Assembly (NCBI GenBank): GCA_026708005.1
Contig: JAPOVR010000010.1
Location: 1 to 52,844 of the forward strand
DNA: 52,844 nt
Direction: 5' to 3'
From: Actinomycetes bacterium
GTDB taxonomy: Bacteria; Actinomycetota; Thermoleophilia; Gaiellales; Gaiellaceae
How positions within the stretch are numbered: the first letter of the stretch is position 1; each line of letters starts with the position of its first letter. Both the position numbers and the translations under genes were made by a program. The notes beneath the pieces were generated by a model. That model saw only the letters and a list, made by a program, of their open reading frames with translations. It was not told where the DNA came from and ran no database searches. Below are positions 1-8,029 of this stretch, piece after piece.

Positions 1-2
1 TG

Positions 3-62
3 GAGCTGATCGAGGCGCCGTCGTTCTACGAGATCGAAGCCCGCACAACCGAGCGACAATGA
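3..62 (+). CDS. C-terminal end of an upstream gene (partial)
   Basis: An open frame enters from the left edge and ends at a TGA that overlaps the ATG of the next gene as ATGA. Only the last 19 residues are present, ending in an Arg/Glu-rich tail. They are too few to identify a family. The overlap implies translational coupling with the downstream polysaccharide deacetylase, so both probably belong to one operon reading rightward. Confidence 0.6.
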   Translation, partial: ELIEAPSFYEIEARTTERQ

Positions 63-934
63 AGAGCCCGCGGCTCTCCGTCTGCCTGAGCGTCGACTTC
101 GACGCCATGTCGGTGTGGATCGGTCTGCTTCAGTCGAGCTCGCTCACCGACATGTCGCGCGGCGAGTTCGGCGCGTACGCGCTGCCTCGCATCCTCGAGC
201 TGCTCGCGAGGCATGAGATCCTGACGTCGTTCTACGTCCCCGGTCACACCGCGCTGGCGTACCCGGATCTCGTACGCCGGATCCGGGACGAGGGCCACGA
301 GATCGGGCACCACGGCTGGGTGCACGAGGGGGGAATCCTCGATGAGGGCGAGGAGCGAACCGTCATCGAGCGGGGGCTGGAGGCGCTCGACTCGGTGGCG
401 GGCGTCACACCTGTTGGACATCGAACCACGGGTCGCCCCTTCACCCCGATCACGATCGACCTGCTCCTTGAGTACGGCTTCTCCTACGACCACTCGTTCA
501 ACGCGATCGACTTCTACCCCTACTACCTACGCACGGGCGACCGCTGGTCGACGACCGAGCCGTACGAGTTCGGCGAGCTGTCCGAGCTGATCGCAGCTCC
601 CTTCCAGTGGGCTGTAGACGACTTTCCGCTGTTCGAGTTCACGAGCTGGAGCGTCGCGCAGAAGAGCCCGGCCGAGGTCGGCGCGATGTGGCAGGACGAG
701 TTCGACTATGCGCTCGCCAACTGCCCTGGCGGGTATTTCGACATCACCACCCATCCGCAGGTGATCGGTCGCGCGAGCCGGCTGATAATGCTCGAGCGTC
801 TGATCGAGTACATGAAGGGGATTTCCGGCGTTCGCTTCGAGCGGACCTGCGACTACATCGAGCGTTGGCGCCGCGAGAACCCGCTTGCCGAGTGGAAGAA
901 CCAGCGTGCGGGCGGACCTGGACGTGGCGCGTAG
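59..934 (+). CDS. polysaccharide deacetylase family protein (NodB/PuuE-like)
   Basis: A 291-residue protein. The N-terminal SVDFDAMSVW matches the paired-aspartate motif of NodB-fold carbohydrate esterases. The HEIGHHGWVHEG segment near residue 80 supplies the metal-binding histidines, and ITTHPQVIGR near residue 225 matches the C-terminal histidine motif of the PuuE/allantoinase-like branch. That branch acts on small amides or N-acetyl groups with a divalent metal. There is no signal peptide or membrane segment, so it is probably cytoplasmic. The ATG overlaps the stop of the preceding gene. The subfamily substrate (allantoin-like, peptidoglycan or other) cannot be decided from sequence alone. 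Confidence 0.9.
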   Translation: MKSPRLSVCLSVDFDAMSVWIGLLQSSSLTDMSRGEFGAYALPRILELLARHEILTSFYVPGHTALAYPDLVRRIRDEGHEIGHHGWVHEGGILDEGEERTVIERGLEALDSVAGVTPVGHRTTGRPFTPITIDLLLEYGFSYDHSFNAIDFYPYYLRTGDRWSTTEPYEFGELSELIAAPFQWAVDDFPLFEFTSWSVAQKSPAEVGAMWQDEFDYALANCPGGYFDITTHPQVIGRASRLIMLERLIEYMKGISGVRFERTCDYIERWRRENPLAEWKNQRAGGPGRGA

Positions 935-1043
935 GGCCGACGGCTGCCGGTCACCGGCCCGAACGGCGCCCGTCGCTGTCGGCTCTCGGCGGGTCTGACC
1001 ACTCGAAGAGCTCCATCGCGTTCTCGCGAAACACCTTCGGCAG

Positions 1044-2087
1044 CTACGACGCGGGTAGGCGCTTGGCGACATGGTCGACCTCGTCGCCGTCCCAGTGCGG
1101 ATAGTCGCTCGAAAAACAGAGGATGTCCTCGCCACCGAACATCTTGAAGATCTCGATCGCCTGCTCGGGCTCAGGCGAGTCGTCCAGCGGCTGCGTCGTC
1201 ATCCGGAAGTGATCGTGGAAGTACTCGCTCGGGTGACGCTTTAGCCACGGCGTCTCGCGACGAAGACCCTTGTAGCCCGTGTCCACGCTCCACAGAAGCC
1301 AGGGCACCCACGCGAGGGTCAACTCGACCATCAGGGCTCGCAGCGTCGGAAACTCCTCGAAGACGCCGTGCGCAATCAGGCTCATGACATGCGTCATCAT
1401 CCCTTGCGCCACCTGTGTGTGGACCTCGAAGTAGAAGTTCGGTATTCCGCTCGCCATCGGGCTGAGGCCGTGAAGCGGAGTGCTCTCGCCGCCGACGTGA
1501 ACGGCGACGGGAACGTTCATCTCGACCGCGGCTTTGTAGATCGGGTGGTAGACGGGGTGTCCGAACGCCTTTCCTGCCGAGGCCTGGAGCATGAGCGCCT
1601 CGACCATGCGGGGATGCCCGCCGACTCGACGGATCTCCTTCGCGGCTTCTTCGAGGGTCTGCGTCGGCAGGAGGATTGCCCCGTAGAGCCGGTCGTCCTT
1701 GCCGTCGAGCCAGGGGTCGATCGGCCAGTCGTTCGCGGCACAGCACAGCTCGACGGCGAAGTACGGGTTGGGATTCGCTGCGACGAACATTCCATGCCCG
1801 TAGTCGAGAACCGCCCGCTCGATGCGGGACGGATCGAGAAGCTGCTGCCGCATGAGCTCGTAGTCGGAGGCGGCGGCCGCGCCGTTGGCCGGAAACGAGT
1901 CGGGCCGCTGCGTCGCCCTGTTCGGATTGGGACACATCTGAGTGGGCGTCAGCGGGATGCACGGCAGGCCGGCGCGAGTAGGTGCAACGACGTACTCCCT
2001 CCAGCCGCTCGACAGGTAGGGGAGCAGAGCGTCGGGCGAAGGCCAGTCGTGATGCACGTCGCAGTCGATAACGCCTCCGTCATACAC
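1044..2087 (-). CDS. amidohydrolase (metal-dependent TIM-barrel hydrolase), interrupted near the C-terminus
   Basis: A 347-residue amidohydrolase-2 family protein. It starts VIDCDVHHDW, a family metal-site motif. VAVHVGGEST in the middle and CFSSDYPHWDGDEV near the end supply further metal or catalytic positions. The GTG start at 2087 is supported by GAGGAGG about 8 bases upstream. The frame stops at TAG (1046-1044), but the same frame continues for about 30 codons to TGA at 951. It begins LPKVFRENAMELFEW, which is the conserved family C-terminus (KVFxENAxxLF). The gene therefore appears to carry an amber mutation that removes its last helix. Readthrough or a base error are alternatives. Confidence 0.85.
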   Translation of the reverse strand: MYDGGVIDCDVHHDWPSPDALLPYLSSGWREYVVAPTRAGLPCIPLTPTQMCPNPNRATQRPDSFPANGAAAASDYELMRQQLLDPSRIERAVLDYGHGMFVAANPNPYFAVELCCAANDWPIDPWLDGKDDRLYGAILLPTQTLEEAAKEIRRVGGHPRMVEALMLQASAGKAFGHPVYHPIYKAAVEMNVPVAVHVGGESTPLHGLSPMASGIPNFYFEVHTQVAQGMMTHVMSLIAHGVFEEFPTLRALMVELTLAWVPWLLWSVDTGYKGLRRETPWLKRHPSEYFHDHFRMTTQPLDDSPEPEQAIEIFKMFGGEDILCFSSDYPHWDGDEVDHVAKRLPAS

Positions 2088-2101
2088 GTCGTCTACCTCC
2101 T

Positions 2102-2980
2102 CGGTTGATCGCCTTTAGAGCGCACCGGGTGCGAGGTGCCTCCCGAGCCGACTCGCGGCCTCCCAAGCGCCGCCAAGGCGTCGCGAAAGGACGCGAGAAC
2201 ACGGTATCCAGCCGGTAGGTCGTAACGGCTCGAGTTGCGCGCCGACCCGCCGGAGCCCGAGCGGAGGCGAAGCTGTACCGGGTCCCTTGCCTGCGCCCAC
2301 GGGCGCGAGCTCGCATCGGCAGACTTCCGGCCCTGCGGGCCGATGAGCGACTCGCGGCGCCCTGGAAGAACGTTCTTCAGCGCACGCACCAGAGGCACGG
2401 ACCCACACGTCGAGGGCGTCGCGAGAGACACGCGATGAGGGTCTGCATCGTCGGGGCCTCTGGGAAGCTCGGGCCGTACATGGTGCAACGCGCTCTGGGT
2501 CGGGGTTCCGCGCCGTTCTGCTCCGCAGCATGGGCGGTAGGTGCTGCACGGGCTCGTCCGGGCTGCCTCGTGATTGCTCCGCTCATCCCCCGCGTGAAGC
2601 GGCAACCCCGGGGCGCAGGAGAGTTTGGCCAAACCCTGCCAGGCGCCGAGCACGAGTTGGCGTGTGTTGTCCGCGGTGAGCGCGCACTACTCCTCGCGCA
2701 GCTCGATACCGATCGCCAGCCGGCCGGGATTGCGCGCTGCCAGGCGGTTGTGCCTGAGCCATGAACGGGTCAAGCGCCACAGCTGTTTCGCCCTTCTGGA
2801 AGCACTCGCAGTCCGTGTTGACCCCGGCGGTGGGCTCGCGCGTGCTGCGGCACACGGCGCGCAGCGGGTCCCCGGCAAGACAACGCCCAGGCACCACCAG
2901 GGTGGCCCGCAACGGACATGCCGACACCCTGATCCGTATGGTTGAGGGCAATCCGCTAGAAAAGGGTTCTTCAGGTTCTC
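2102..2980. other. intergenic, no intact gene
   Basis: Apart from the Rossmann-fold remnant at 2435, no convincing gene is seen in either strand. Long frames on the minus strand are rich in Arg/Ala/Pro and look like shadows of high-GC DNA. At 2623-2634 there is a perfect 12-base palindrome, GTTTGGCCAAAC. Its surroundings resemble the transposon ends described further right (16/19 by eye). Confidence 0.5.
2435..2515 (+). pseudogene. remnant of an NAD(P)-binding Rossmann-fold protein
   Basis: Begins ATG and reads MRVCIVGASGKLGPYMVQ, a textbook N-terminal GxxGxxG dinucleotide-binding strand-loop-helix of NmrA/epimerase-type reductases. Family resemblance is lost within about 27 codons. The open frame runs on to 2764 but becomes low-complexity and unlike any Rossmann protein. 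This looks like the surviving 5-prime end of a decayed gene. Confidence 0.55.
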
Positions 2981-4000
2981 GTGCGAATCCTGCTTGTCTC
3001 GCAGATGTACCCGGGCGCGAGCGCCCCTGACCTCGGCGTCTTTGTCCGTCAGATCGAGCTTGAGCTCGCCGAGCGGGGGCACGAGGTTGCGCGTGCCGTT
3101 GTCGACCGGCGCTCGGGCGGCAAGAGCCGCCACATCGAGCTCGCTCGGGCTGCGCAAAGGCGCGCGCGAGACTTCCGACCCGACGTCGTCTACTCGCACT
3201 TCCTCTTCCCAACGGGGGCAATCGCCGCGGTGGCCGCGCGCCGCGTCGGCGCGGCGCACGTGACGACCGCCCATGGCTTCGATGTCCGCAACATCGGCGC
3301 GGTCCCTGGGGTCCGCGCGGCGACCCGTCTGACCGTGCGCGGATCCGACAGGGTCATCGCTGTCTCGCGCTTTCTTCGCGACGAGCTGGTCGCGAAGGTC
3401 CCCGAGGCCGAGGGCCGGGTCGAGGTGATCAACTGCGGGGTCGACCTGCGACGCTTCGTCCATCGGGATCCCGACGAGTGGCGGCGCTCGGTTGGCTGGG
3501 TCGGGGAGGGCCCGTTCTACCTCTGTGTCGGCACGCTCGATGAACGCAAGAACGTGCTGCGCCTCGCGACAGCCTTCGAGCGTTTGGGGGCTGGCCAGCT
3601 GGCGTTCGTCGGCGACGGCCCGCTGCGGGCAAGCCTGCAGGGAAGGCCGAGGATTCGCGTTGAGGGTCCTGTCGAGCACCGCCGGGTTGCCGACTACATC
3701 GCGGCGGCTGACGTGGTATGCCAGCCAAGCCTCGTCGAGCCCTTCGGGCAGGCGCTTCTAGAGGCGATGGCCAGCGAACGCTCGGTTGTCGCAACGCGGA
3801 TCGGGGGCCCGCCGGAGTTCGTGCCGCCCGAGGCCGGGCTGCTCGTCGACCCGCTGAACGTTCAGGAGCTCGCCGAGGGGCTTCGGATGGCTGCAGCGCT
3901 GCCCTCGCCCAACGGGGCCGCGCGAATTGCCGCCTCAGACCACGACCTGCGCCTTCAGGCTGCGCGGGTCGAGCGCACGCTCGAGCGCGCCTGCGGCTAG
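2981..4000 (+). CDS. GT4-family glycosyltransferase
   Basis: A 339-residue GT-B fold retaining glycosyltransferase. The N-terminal domain opens MRILLVSQMYPGASAPDLGV and has the usual Rossmann pattern followed by TTAHGFDV. The C-terminal domain has FVGDGPLR and EPFGQALLEAMA (E253 and E261, the EX7E motif that holds the nucleotide-sugar). It transfers a sugar from a nucleotide donor, probably in cell-surface polysaccharide or lipid glycosylation on the cytoplasmic side. The acceptor is unknown. Start is GTG. No neighbouring glycan genes lie in the window, so it appears to be a single-gene unit. Confidence 0.9.
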   Translation: MRILLVSQMYPGASAPDLGVFVRQIELELAERGHEVARAVVDRRSGGKSRHIELARAAQRRARDFRPDVVYSHFLFPTGAIAAVAARRVGAAHVTTAHGFDVRNIGAVPGVRAATRLTVRGSDRVIAVSRFLRDELVAKVPEAEGRVEVINCGVDLRRFVHRDPDEWRRSVGWVGEGPFYLCVGTLDERKNVLRLATAFERLGAGQLAFVGDGPLRASLQGRPRIRVEGPVEHRRVADYIAAADVVCQPSLVEPFGQALLEAMASERSVVATRIGGPPEFVPPEAGLLVDPLNVQELAEGLRMAAALPSPNGAARIAASDHDLRLQAARVERTLERACG

Positions 4001-4504
4001 TCGCTGCGCGCCAAGCGCGTAGGGCGTTGGGCGTGGGACCGGCCTAGCTGTGGTGAGATGTCGTGGCGGGGCTAGCCGGTGAGGGATGGGCAGCGTTCGC
4101 AGGGGCCACTGCGAACTGCTGGGAAGGGGCTACTGCGGCGCGCTGGGCAGCCCCGGCCCCGTGGGAGTTGCCTGCCGAAGAGCCACCCTGCCGTGCCACC
4201 GTGAAGAACAGCCCGGCAGCCCGAGCGCGCTTCGCCTCGGACGCTTCGCTCCCGGTGGCCGCCAAGGGCGCCCTCTTCCGAGCTGCTGAGACGCCGCGCC
4301 GAGCCCAGGGACTCGCCACGGTCTGCCGCAATCGCACGTCTGTCGCAAGGGCAGACGGGAGTGGAACGCCTGAAGCGCCAGATCAGTGACTGTTGAGGCG
4401 TCAGATCAGCGACGGCTGCAATCCCATGCTTGCTGCATGGCAGGATGCCTGCCGGCGCCCGGCGGCCGACGGTCTCGCTGCCGCCGCAATCCCTCACTGG
4501 CCAC

Positions 4505-4614
4505 AAAAGGCAGCCCGCCCCTCACCCACCACTTGGGGGAGGGTAGCTCAGCAAGGTTCACGCCTTGCGCGCGATCTGTCACAGCAGCGTCACGAGACTG
4601 CGCCAATTCCGCGC
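4505..4614 (+). repeat. dispersed ~110-base intergenic repeat, copy 1 of 3
   Basis: Related copies lie at 16081-16192 and 51549-51656. The shared core begins with a C-rich block, an imperfect hairpin around GGGGGAGGGTAGC, then CTCAG-AA-G, CACG, and TGTCACA followed by GTCACGA and CGCCAA. All three copies are intergenic and in the same orientation. Function unknown. Confidence 0.75.
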
Positions 4615-4642
4615 AGCGACGCCGCGTTTCCCCAACAACGCC

Positions 4643-4761
4643 GCGATGCTCGAGGGGCCGCGATGCTCGACGGGCTGCGATACTCGAAGGACTGCGGTGC
4701 TCCAGCGGCCGCGGTGTTCGACGGGCTGCGACACTCCCGAGGCTGCGGTGCTCCACAGGCT
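4643..4761 (+). repeat. seven tandem 17-base units upstream of secG
   Basis: Seven consecutive units, each exactly 17 bases: 4643, 4660, 4677, 4694, 4711, 4728, 4745. Consensus is close to GCGATGCTCGACGGGCT, with 2-6 differences per unit. The period is not a multiple of three, so this is not a protein repeat. It ends 83 bases before the secG start and may lie in its leader or promoter region. Confidence 0.85.
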
Positions 4762-4844
4762 GTTTGCCGAGGATGGGCAGGTGCCGGAATCGCCTCCAGC
4801 GGCCCGCCGGATCTCGTCCCTCGCCTGGTCGCTATCCTGGCTGC

Positions 4845-5063
4845 ATGCTCATCGCGCTCGCCGTCTGGCACGTTCTCGTCTCGATCGTGCTCATCGTGCT
4901 CGTGCTGATGCACTCTGGGCGCGATACGGGTTTCACCGGCTTCGGGTTCACCCCCGCCTCTCAGGGCGGGCAGCACATCGTCGAGAAGAACCTCACGCGC
5001 GTGACCGTGGTCGTTGCCGTCGTCTTCGCGCTCAACACGATCGGGCTCTTCTACCTGCTGTAG
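4845..5063 (+). CDS. secG: SecG, preprotein translocase subunit
   Basis: A 72-residue protein with two hydrophobic segments (about residues 2-22 and 50-70) around a short Gly/Phe-rich loop, TGFTGFGFTPASQGG. This is the SecG topology and length. SecG is the accessory subunit of the SecYEG channel and helps SecA-driven export. The ATG at 4845 is chosen because the protein then begins directly with the first membrane helix. Upstream codons in the frame are low-complexity. A tRNA gene follows on the opposite strand. Confidence 0.9.
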   Translation: MLIALAVWHVLVSIVLIVLVLMHSGRDTGFTGFGFTPASQGGQHIVEKNLTRVTVVVAVVFALNTIGLFYLL

Positions 5064-5112
5064 CGCCCGCTCTACGGTGCACGAGCACGACGGGCTCCGT
5101 CAGAGCTCGCAG

Positions 5113-5198
<86 letters not shown>

Positions 5199-5293
5199 GC
5201 AGCTTGGTCATTCTAGATCATCGTCGAGTCGCCGAGACGGTCGTCAGCCAGGGGCTGCCGCGATCGGCGGCGCAGGCGGCCGCCTCAGCGCTC

Positions 5294-5321
5294 TTGACAG
5301 CGTCCTTCGGCCTGCTAGGCT
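5294..5321 (+). promoter_or_regulatory. lexA promoter
   Basis: A -35 box TTGACA (5294-5299) is separated by 16 bases from TAGGCT (5316-5321), a plausible actinobacterial -10. The LexA operator begins 6 bases further on, which puts it over the likely start of transcription. Confidence 0.65.
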
Positions 5322-5326
5322 TGATG

Positions 5327-5340
5327 CGAACAGACGTTCG
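5327..5340 (+). promoter_or_regulatory. LexA-binding SOS box
   Basis: CGAACAGACGTTCG is a perfect palindromic GAAC-N4-GTTC box, the operator form used by Gram-positive LexA. Lying 27 bases before the lexA start, it implies autorepression that is relieved by DNA damage. Confidence 0.85.
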
Positions 5341-5366
5341 TATCTGAGCGGCTCAAGGAGGCCCTC

Positions 5367-5996
5367 GTGGAGTCAAAGCGACAGCGAGACATCTACGACT
5401 TCATCGTCAGGTATGCGCGGCGGCATGGCTATCCGCCTACCGTGCGCGAAATTGGCGCCGAGGTTGGCCTTACGTCGCCCTCGACCGTTCACGCGCACCT
5501 GGCGAAGCTCGAGAAGGGCGGCTACCTGAGACGGAACCCAACGAAGCCGCGTGCGCTTGAGCTGGTGGGTCGGGCGCGCACGAGGGAGGCCTCGATCGCG
5601 CAAGAGATCTCCGTGCTGCCGCTGCTCGGGCAGATCGCAGCCGGCGGGCCGCTGCTCGCCGAAGAGAACGTCGATGACTACGTGGCCGTGCCGCAGCCGC
5701 TCTCGCGCGGTGCCGGAGACGATTTCCTGTTGCGCGTTCAAGGCGACAGCATGGTCAATGCTGGGATTCTGCAGGACGACTACCTCGTTGTGCGCCAGCA
5801 GCAAACTGTCGAGAACGGCGAGATCGTGGCTGCGCTGGTCGGCGCCGACGAGTCGGCTAACGAGGCCACCGTCAAGCGGTTCTTCCGGGAGGTAGGGCGC
5901 ATCAGGCTGCAACCTGAGAACGACGCATACGAGCCGCTCTATCCCGAGCATGTGCAGATCCTCGGAAAGGTCACGGGAGTCTTTCGGCAGCTATGA
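5367..5996 (+). CDS. lexA: LexA repressor
   Basis: A 209-residue LexA. The N-terminal winged helix has YPPTVREIGAEVGLTSPSTV (about residues 22-41), the recognition region. The C-terminal S24 self-cleaving domain has the scissile Ala92-Gly93 in GQIAAGGPL, the nucleophile Ser128 in VQGDSMVNAG and the general base Lys170 in ATVKRF. On RecA activation it cuts itself and derepresses the SOS genes. The GTG start is set by AAGGAGG five bases upstream. It has its own SOS box, and its stop overlaps the next start as ATGA. Confidence 0.97.
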   Translation: MESKRQRDIYDFIVRYARRHGYPPTVREIGAEVGLTSPSTVHAHLAKLEKGGYLRRNPTKPRALELVGRARTREASIAQEISVLPLLGQIAAGGPLLAEENVDDYVAVPQPLSRGAGDDFLLRVQGDSMVNAGILQDDYLVVRQQQTVENGEIVAALVGADESANEATVKRFFREVGRIRLQPENDAYEPLYPEHVQILGKVTGVFRQL

Positions 5997-6187
5997 GCGC
6001 GCTGGCCGCCGAGATGACGCTCGCAGAGCAGCTCGGCGCACTCCGTGTCGGGAGGGTTGCCTCCTGCCTGGCCTGTGGAGCGTTAACGAGTGTCGCGCGC
6101 GACGGTCGAGTCGAGTGCCGCGCGTGCGGATCAGTGCTTGAAGTCGTGGCTGGGCAGCGACAGATGGCATGGCTCGATCTCGTGTGA
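5993..6187 (+). CDS. small zinc-ribbon protein co-transcribed with lexA
   Basis: A 64-residue protein whose ATG overlaps the lexA stop. It contains two CxxC pairs, CLAC and CRAC, 16 residues apart, which fits a single zinc ribbon. Translational coupling places it under LexA control, so it may be damage-inducible. No enzyme motif is seen. It could bind nucleic acid or a protein partner, but the function is not known. Confidence 0.75.
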   Translation: MSALAAEMTLAEQLGALRVGRVASCLACGALTSVARDGRVECRACGSVLEVVAGQRQMAWLDLV

Positions 6188-6411
6188 ACAGGCTCCGCAG
6201 CGCCCCCGTACCCCGGCGGCGAGTCTCCGGTGCGTCTCTGAGGGTTCTGGCTGCGGGTTCTGGCGCGACCCGGGAGGCAGGGCGCTTTGAGTGCCGAGCA
6301 CCGCTCGCTTTGGCACCGCATCGCTCCGGCGCACCCTCACGGCGGGTGTTGGCGGTGCGCGTCTGCGACGATCTCGGCCCCGCGAGACGGCGGCAGCACG
6401 CTGCGGCCGCG
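6188..6411. other. short intergenic region before rnpB
   Basis: No gene is seen. It separates the lexA operon from rnpB and ends at the candidate rnpB promoter. Confidence 0.5.
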
Positions 6412-6417
6412 TACACT
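6412..6417 (+). promoter_or_regulatory. possible -10 element of rnpB
   Basis: TACACT lies 7 bases before the first paired base of the RNase P RNA, the right spacing for a transcription start at about 6424. No good -35 box is seen at the expected distance. Confidence 0.4.
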
Positions 6418-6424
6418 GTTGCGT

Positions 6425-6775
6425 GCAGGCCGGGTGACCGCGGGCCGCATCGGGGCCCGAGGAAAGTCCGGACACCGCAGGGCAAGGGCGCTGGGGAAAT
6501 CCCAGGCGGCGAAAGCCGACGGAAAGTGGCACAGAAAAGACACCGCCATGCGAGGCATCACGCGATGAGTCGTGCGGTAAGGGTGAAAAGGTGGGGTAAG
6601 AGCCCACCAGCGTCGTGGTGACACGGCGGCTCGCCAAACCCCGCCTGGTGCAAGGCGAAACAGGCTCCGCCAGCAGGCGGCCCGCCGAGGAGCCGGGTGC
6701 GCTGCTCGAGTCGCCGGGGAACCGGCGACCCAGATAGATGGTCACCCTCGACAGAATCCGGCTTACAGGCCTGCT
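6425..6775 (+). ncRNA. rnpB: RNase P RNA (type A)
   Basis: Contains the universal blocks in order: GAGGAAAGTCCGGAC near 6460, AGGGTGAAAAGGTGGGGTAAG near 6580 ending in a CCCACC segment, AGATAGATGGTCACC near 6733 and ACAGAATCCGGCTTACAG near 6752. The ends pair as helix P1, GCAGGCC (6425-6431) with GGCCTGC (6768-6774). It is the catalytic RNA that trims the 5-prime leader of pre-tRNAs. A strong terminator follows at once. Confidence 0.96.
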
Positions 6776-6778
6776 TCC

Positions 6779-6806
6779 GGAAAGCCCCGCATTTGCGGGG
6801 CTTTCC
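6779..6806 (+). terminator. rnpB terminator hairpin
   Basis: A perfect 12-base stem, GGAAAGCCCCGC paired with GCGGGGCTTTCC, with loop ATTT, directly after the RNase P RNA. The 3-prime side contains TTT but no long T-run, as is common in high-GC genomes. Confidence 0.9.
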
Positions 6807-7167
6807 CACTTTCAAAGGCAGCGTCCTGCGTCACCATGGGCGCCGCTGTAACGCCTTCGGTCGTAGGAACTCGCCCTCAGAACGCGTCGGGTTCAACGTC
6901 GTCTGGAACGATGATGTGTGAGGGAAGCCGGAGAATCGGCGGCAGCAAGAGCGGAAACAGGTGTGGCTGCCCAGGCCTCAGCACGAGCCTCAGTGGCCGT
7001 CTTTCCTCCTCTGAGCTGGTTGCCCACGCCTGCCCACGGCCTGGCCGAATGCCTCGGCGACACCGCTTTCAGGGTGCGGGGAACCCTCTGTCCACCGTCA
7101 CCGTCTCACCCGTAACGAACGAGGCGGGGGTGACGCGAGGAAACGGCGTGGATCGGCGAGCTTGAGG
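6807..7167. other. intergenic, no gene recognised
   Basis: Short overlapping frames only; none shows motifs or a supported start. Confidence 0.5.
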
Positions 7168-7601
7168 TCACCACGTGCTCGGCTCAGGATCCGGAGCCGG
7201 CGGCCGGCGAACGTTGACCTCGACGATCCAGGCGCTCTTGCCCAGCGTCCCGGGGCCACAGATCGGCGGCGGGATGGAGGCGTGCTCCTTTGTGAGCCAG
7301 AACGTTCCCGAAGTCTTTGTGGAGTTGGCCACGTCCTCCCATGCCTCCGCCATCTCGGACGACTCCGTGGCAGTCTCGAGCGCCTCCTCGTCGTCCCACC
7401 AGATCTCGACGAAAGCATCCGCCTCGAGCTCGCCTCGAGCTCGCCTTGGAGCTTCCGAGCGAGCTCGGTCACGACGTAGCCACGTGTTGGGCCGCTCTTG
7501 GCGGAGAGCGGAGCATGGACGTCTCGCCAGTAGTGGAGGGTCTGGACGTCGAGATCGCCCTGGGAGCCTGGTCGCCGCCCTGCGAGATCTAGGCTGATCA
7601 T
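7168..7601 (-). pseudogene. EthD-like dimeric alpha/beta-barrel protein, broken by an 11-base duplication
   Basis: The N-terminal part reads LHYWRDVHAPLSAKSG, the YWRxxHAPL signature of EthD-family proteins (small ferredoxin-like dimers in degradative pathways). The frame then breaks at 7421-7442, where GCCTCGAGCTC (plus strand) occurs twice in tandem. Removing one 11-base copy restores one continuous reading through FVEIWWDDEEALETATE to the stop at 7168. The lesion is thus a recent, exact duplication. The product would be about 140 residues. Confidence 0.75.
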
Positions 7602-7847
7602 CCTCTCGTCGAGTGTCTCAGCGAGACGGCCCGGGCAGTTCTCGGCCGTCCCATCGCGCTGGACTCGTTCCTGGGCGGAACGGATGCACCCCACTTCCAG
7701 CTGACCGCAGGAATCCCGACCGTGCCCTCCTTCGGCCCCGGCCTCCTGACGGCCGCACACGCACCCAACGAGAGCGTCTCGACCGAAGCGATCGTTCAGG
7801 CTGTGAAGATGTACGCCCGGACAGCGCGGTCGTATCTCGGCGGCTAG
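7593..7847 (+). pseudogene. C-terminal fragment of an M20-family metallopeptidase
   Basis: An 84-codon reading frame after a TAG at 7590. It contains FLGGTDAPHFQLTAGIPTV, then FGPGLL and AHAPNESVS. This matches the end of ArgE/DapE-type M20 amidohydrolases, where the GGTDAxxF segment and the AHxxNE segment carry a metal-ligand histidine and substrate contacts. The catalytic N-terminal part and dimerisation domain are absent. The upstream neighbour runs on the other strand and touches this fragment, so a deletion or rearrangement joined them. Confidence 0.75.
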
Positions 7848-8029
7848 AGTGCTCGTGACCGCCGGGCCACCGGCACTGCTCGAGATACGGGAGGCCCGAG
7901 GACCAACCGTCAGGCGATGGGTACCGCTTGGCTCGCGACGTTACAATCGCCGGCAATGTCGTCGGCTTTCGACCGTCGACCGGCATCAAGGCTGCGAGCC
8001 TCCACGGCCTCGGGTCGTCACGGGCCGCT

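Larger units (their letters stand above)
4001..4844. other. intergenic region rich in repeats
   Basis: No convincing gene. It holds one copy of a dispersed ~110-base repeat (4505-4614) and an array of seven 17-base tandem units (4643-4761). Both are described separately. Arg/Ala-rich open frames cover the stretch in several frames but show no family resemblance. Confidence 0.6.

Noticed and set aside
1044-1046. Amber codon as pyrrolysine
   Set aside because: No pyrrolysine genes are seen, the position is a variable surface residue in this family, and a nonsense change is simpler.
2687-3679. 330-codon open frame on the minus strand opposite the glycosyltransferase
   Set aside because: It is antisense to a clear GT4 gene, has no motif, and arises from high-GC codon bias.
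4643-4761. Tandem repeat considered as a CRISPR array
   Set aside because: Units are contiguous 17-mers without spacers and no cas genes are near.
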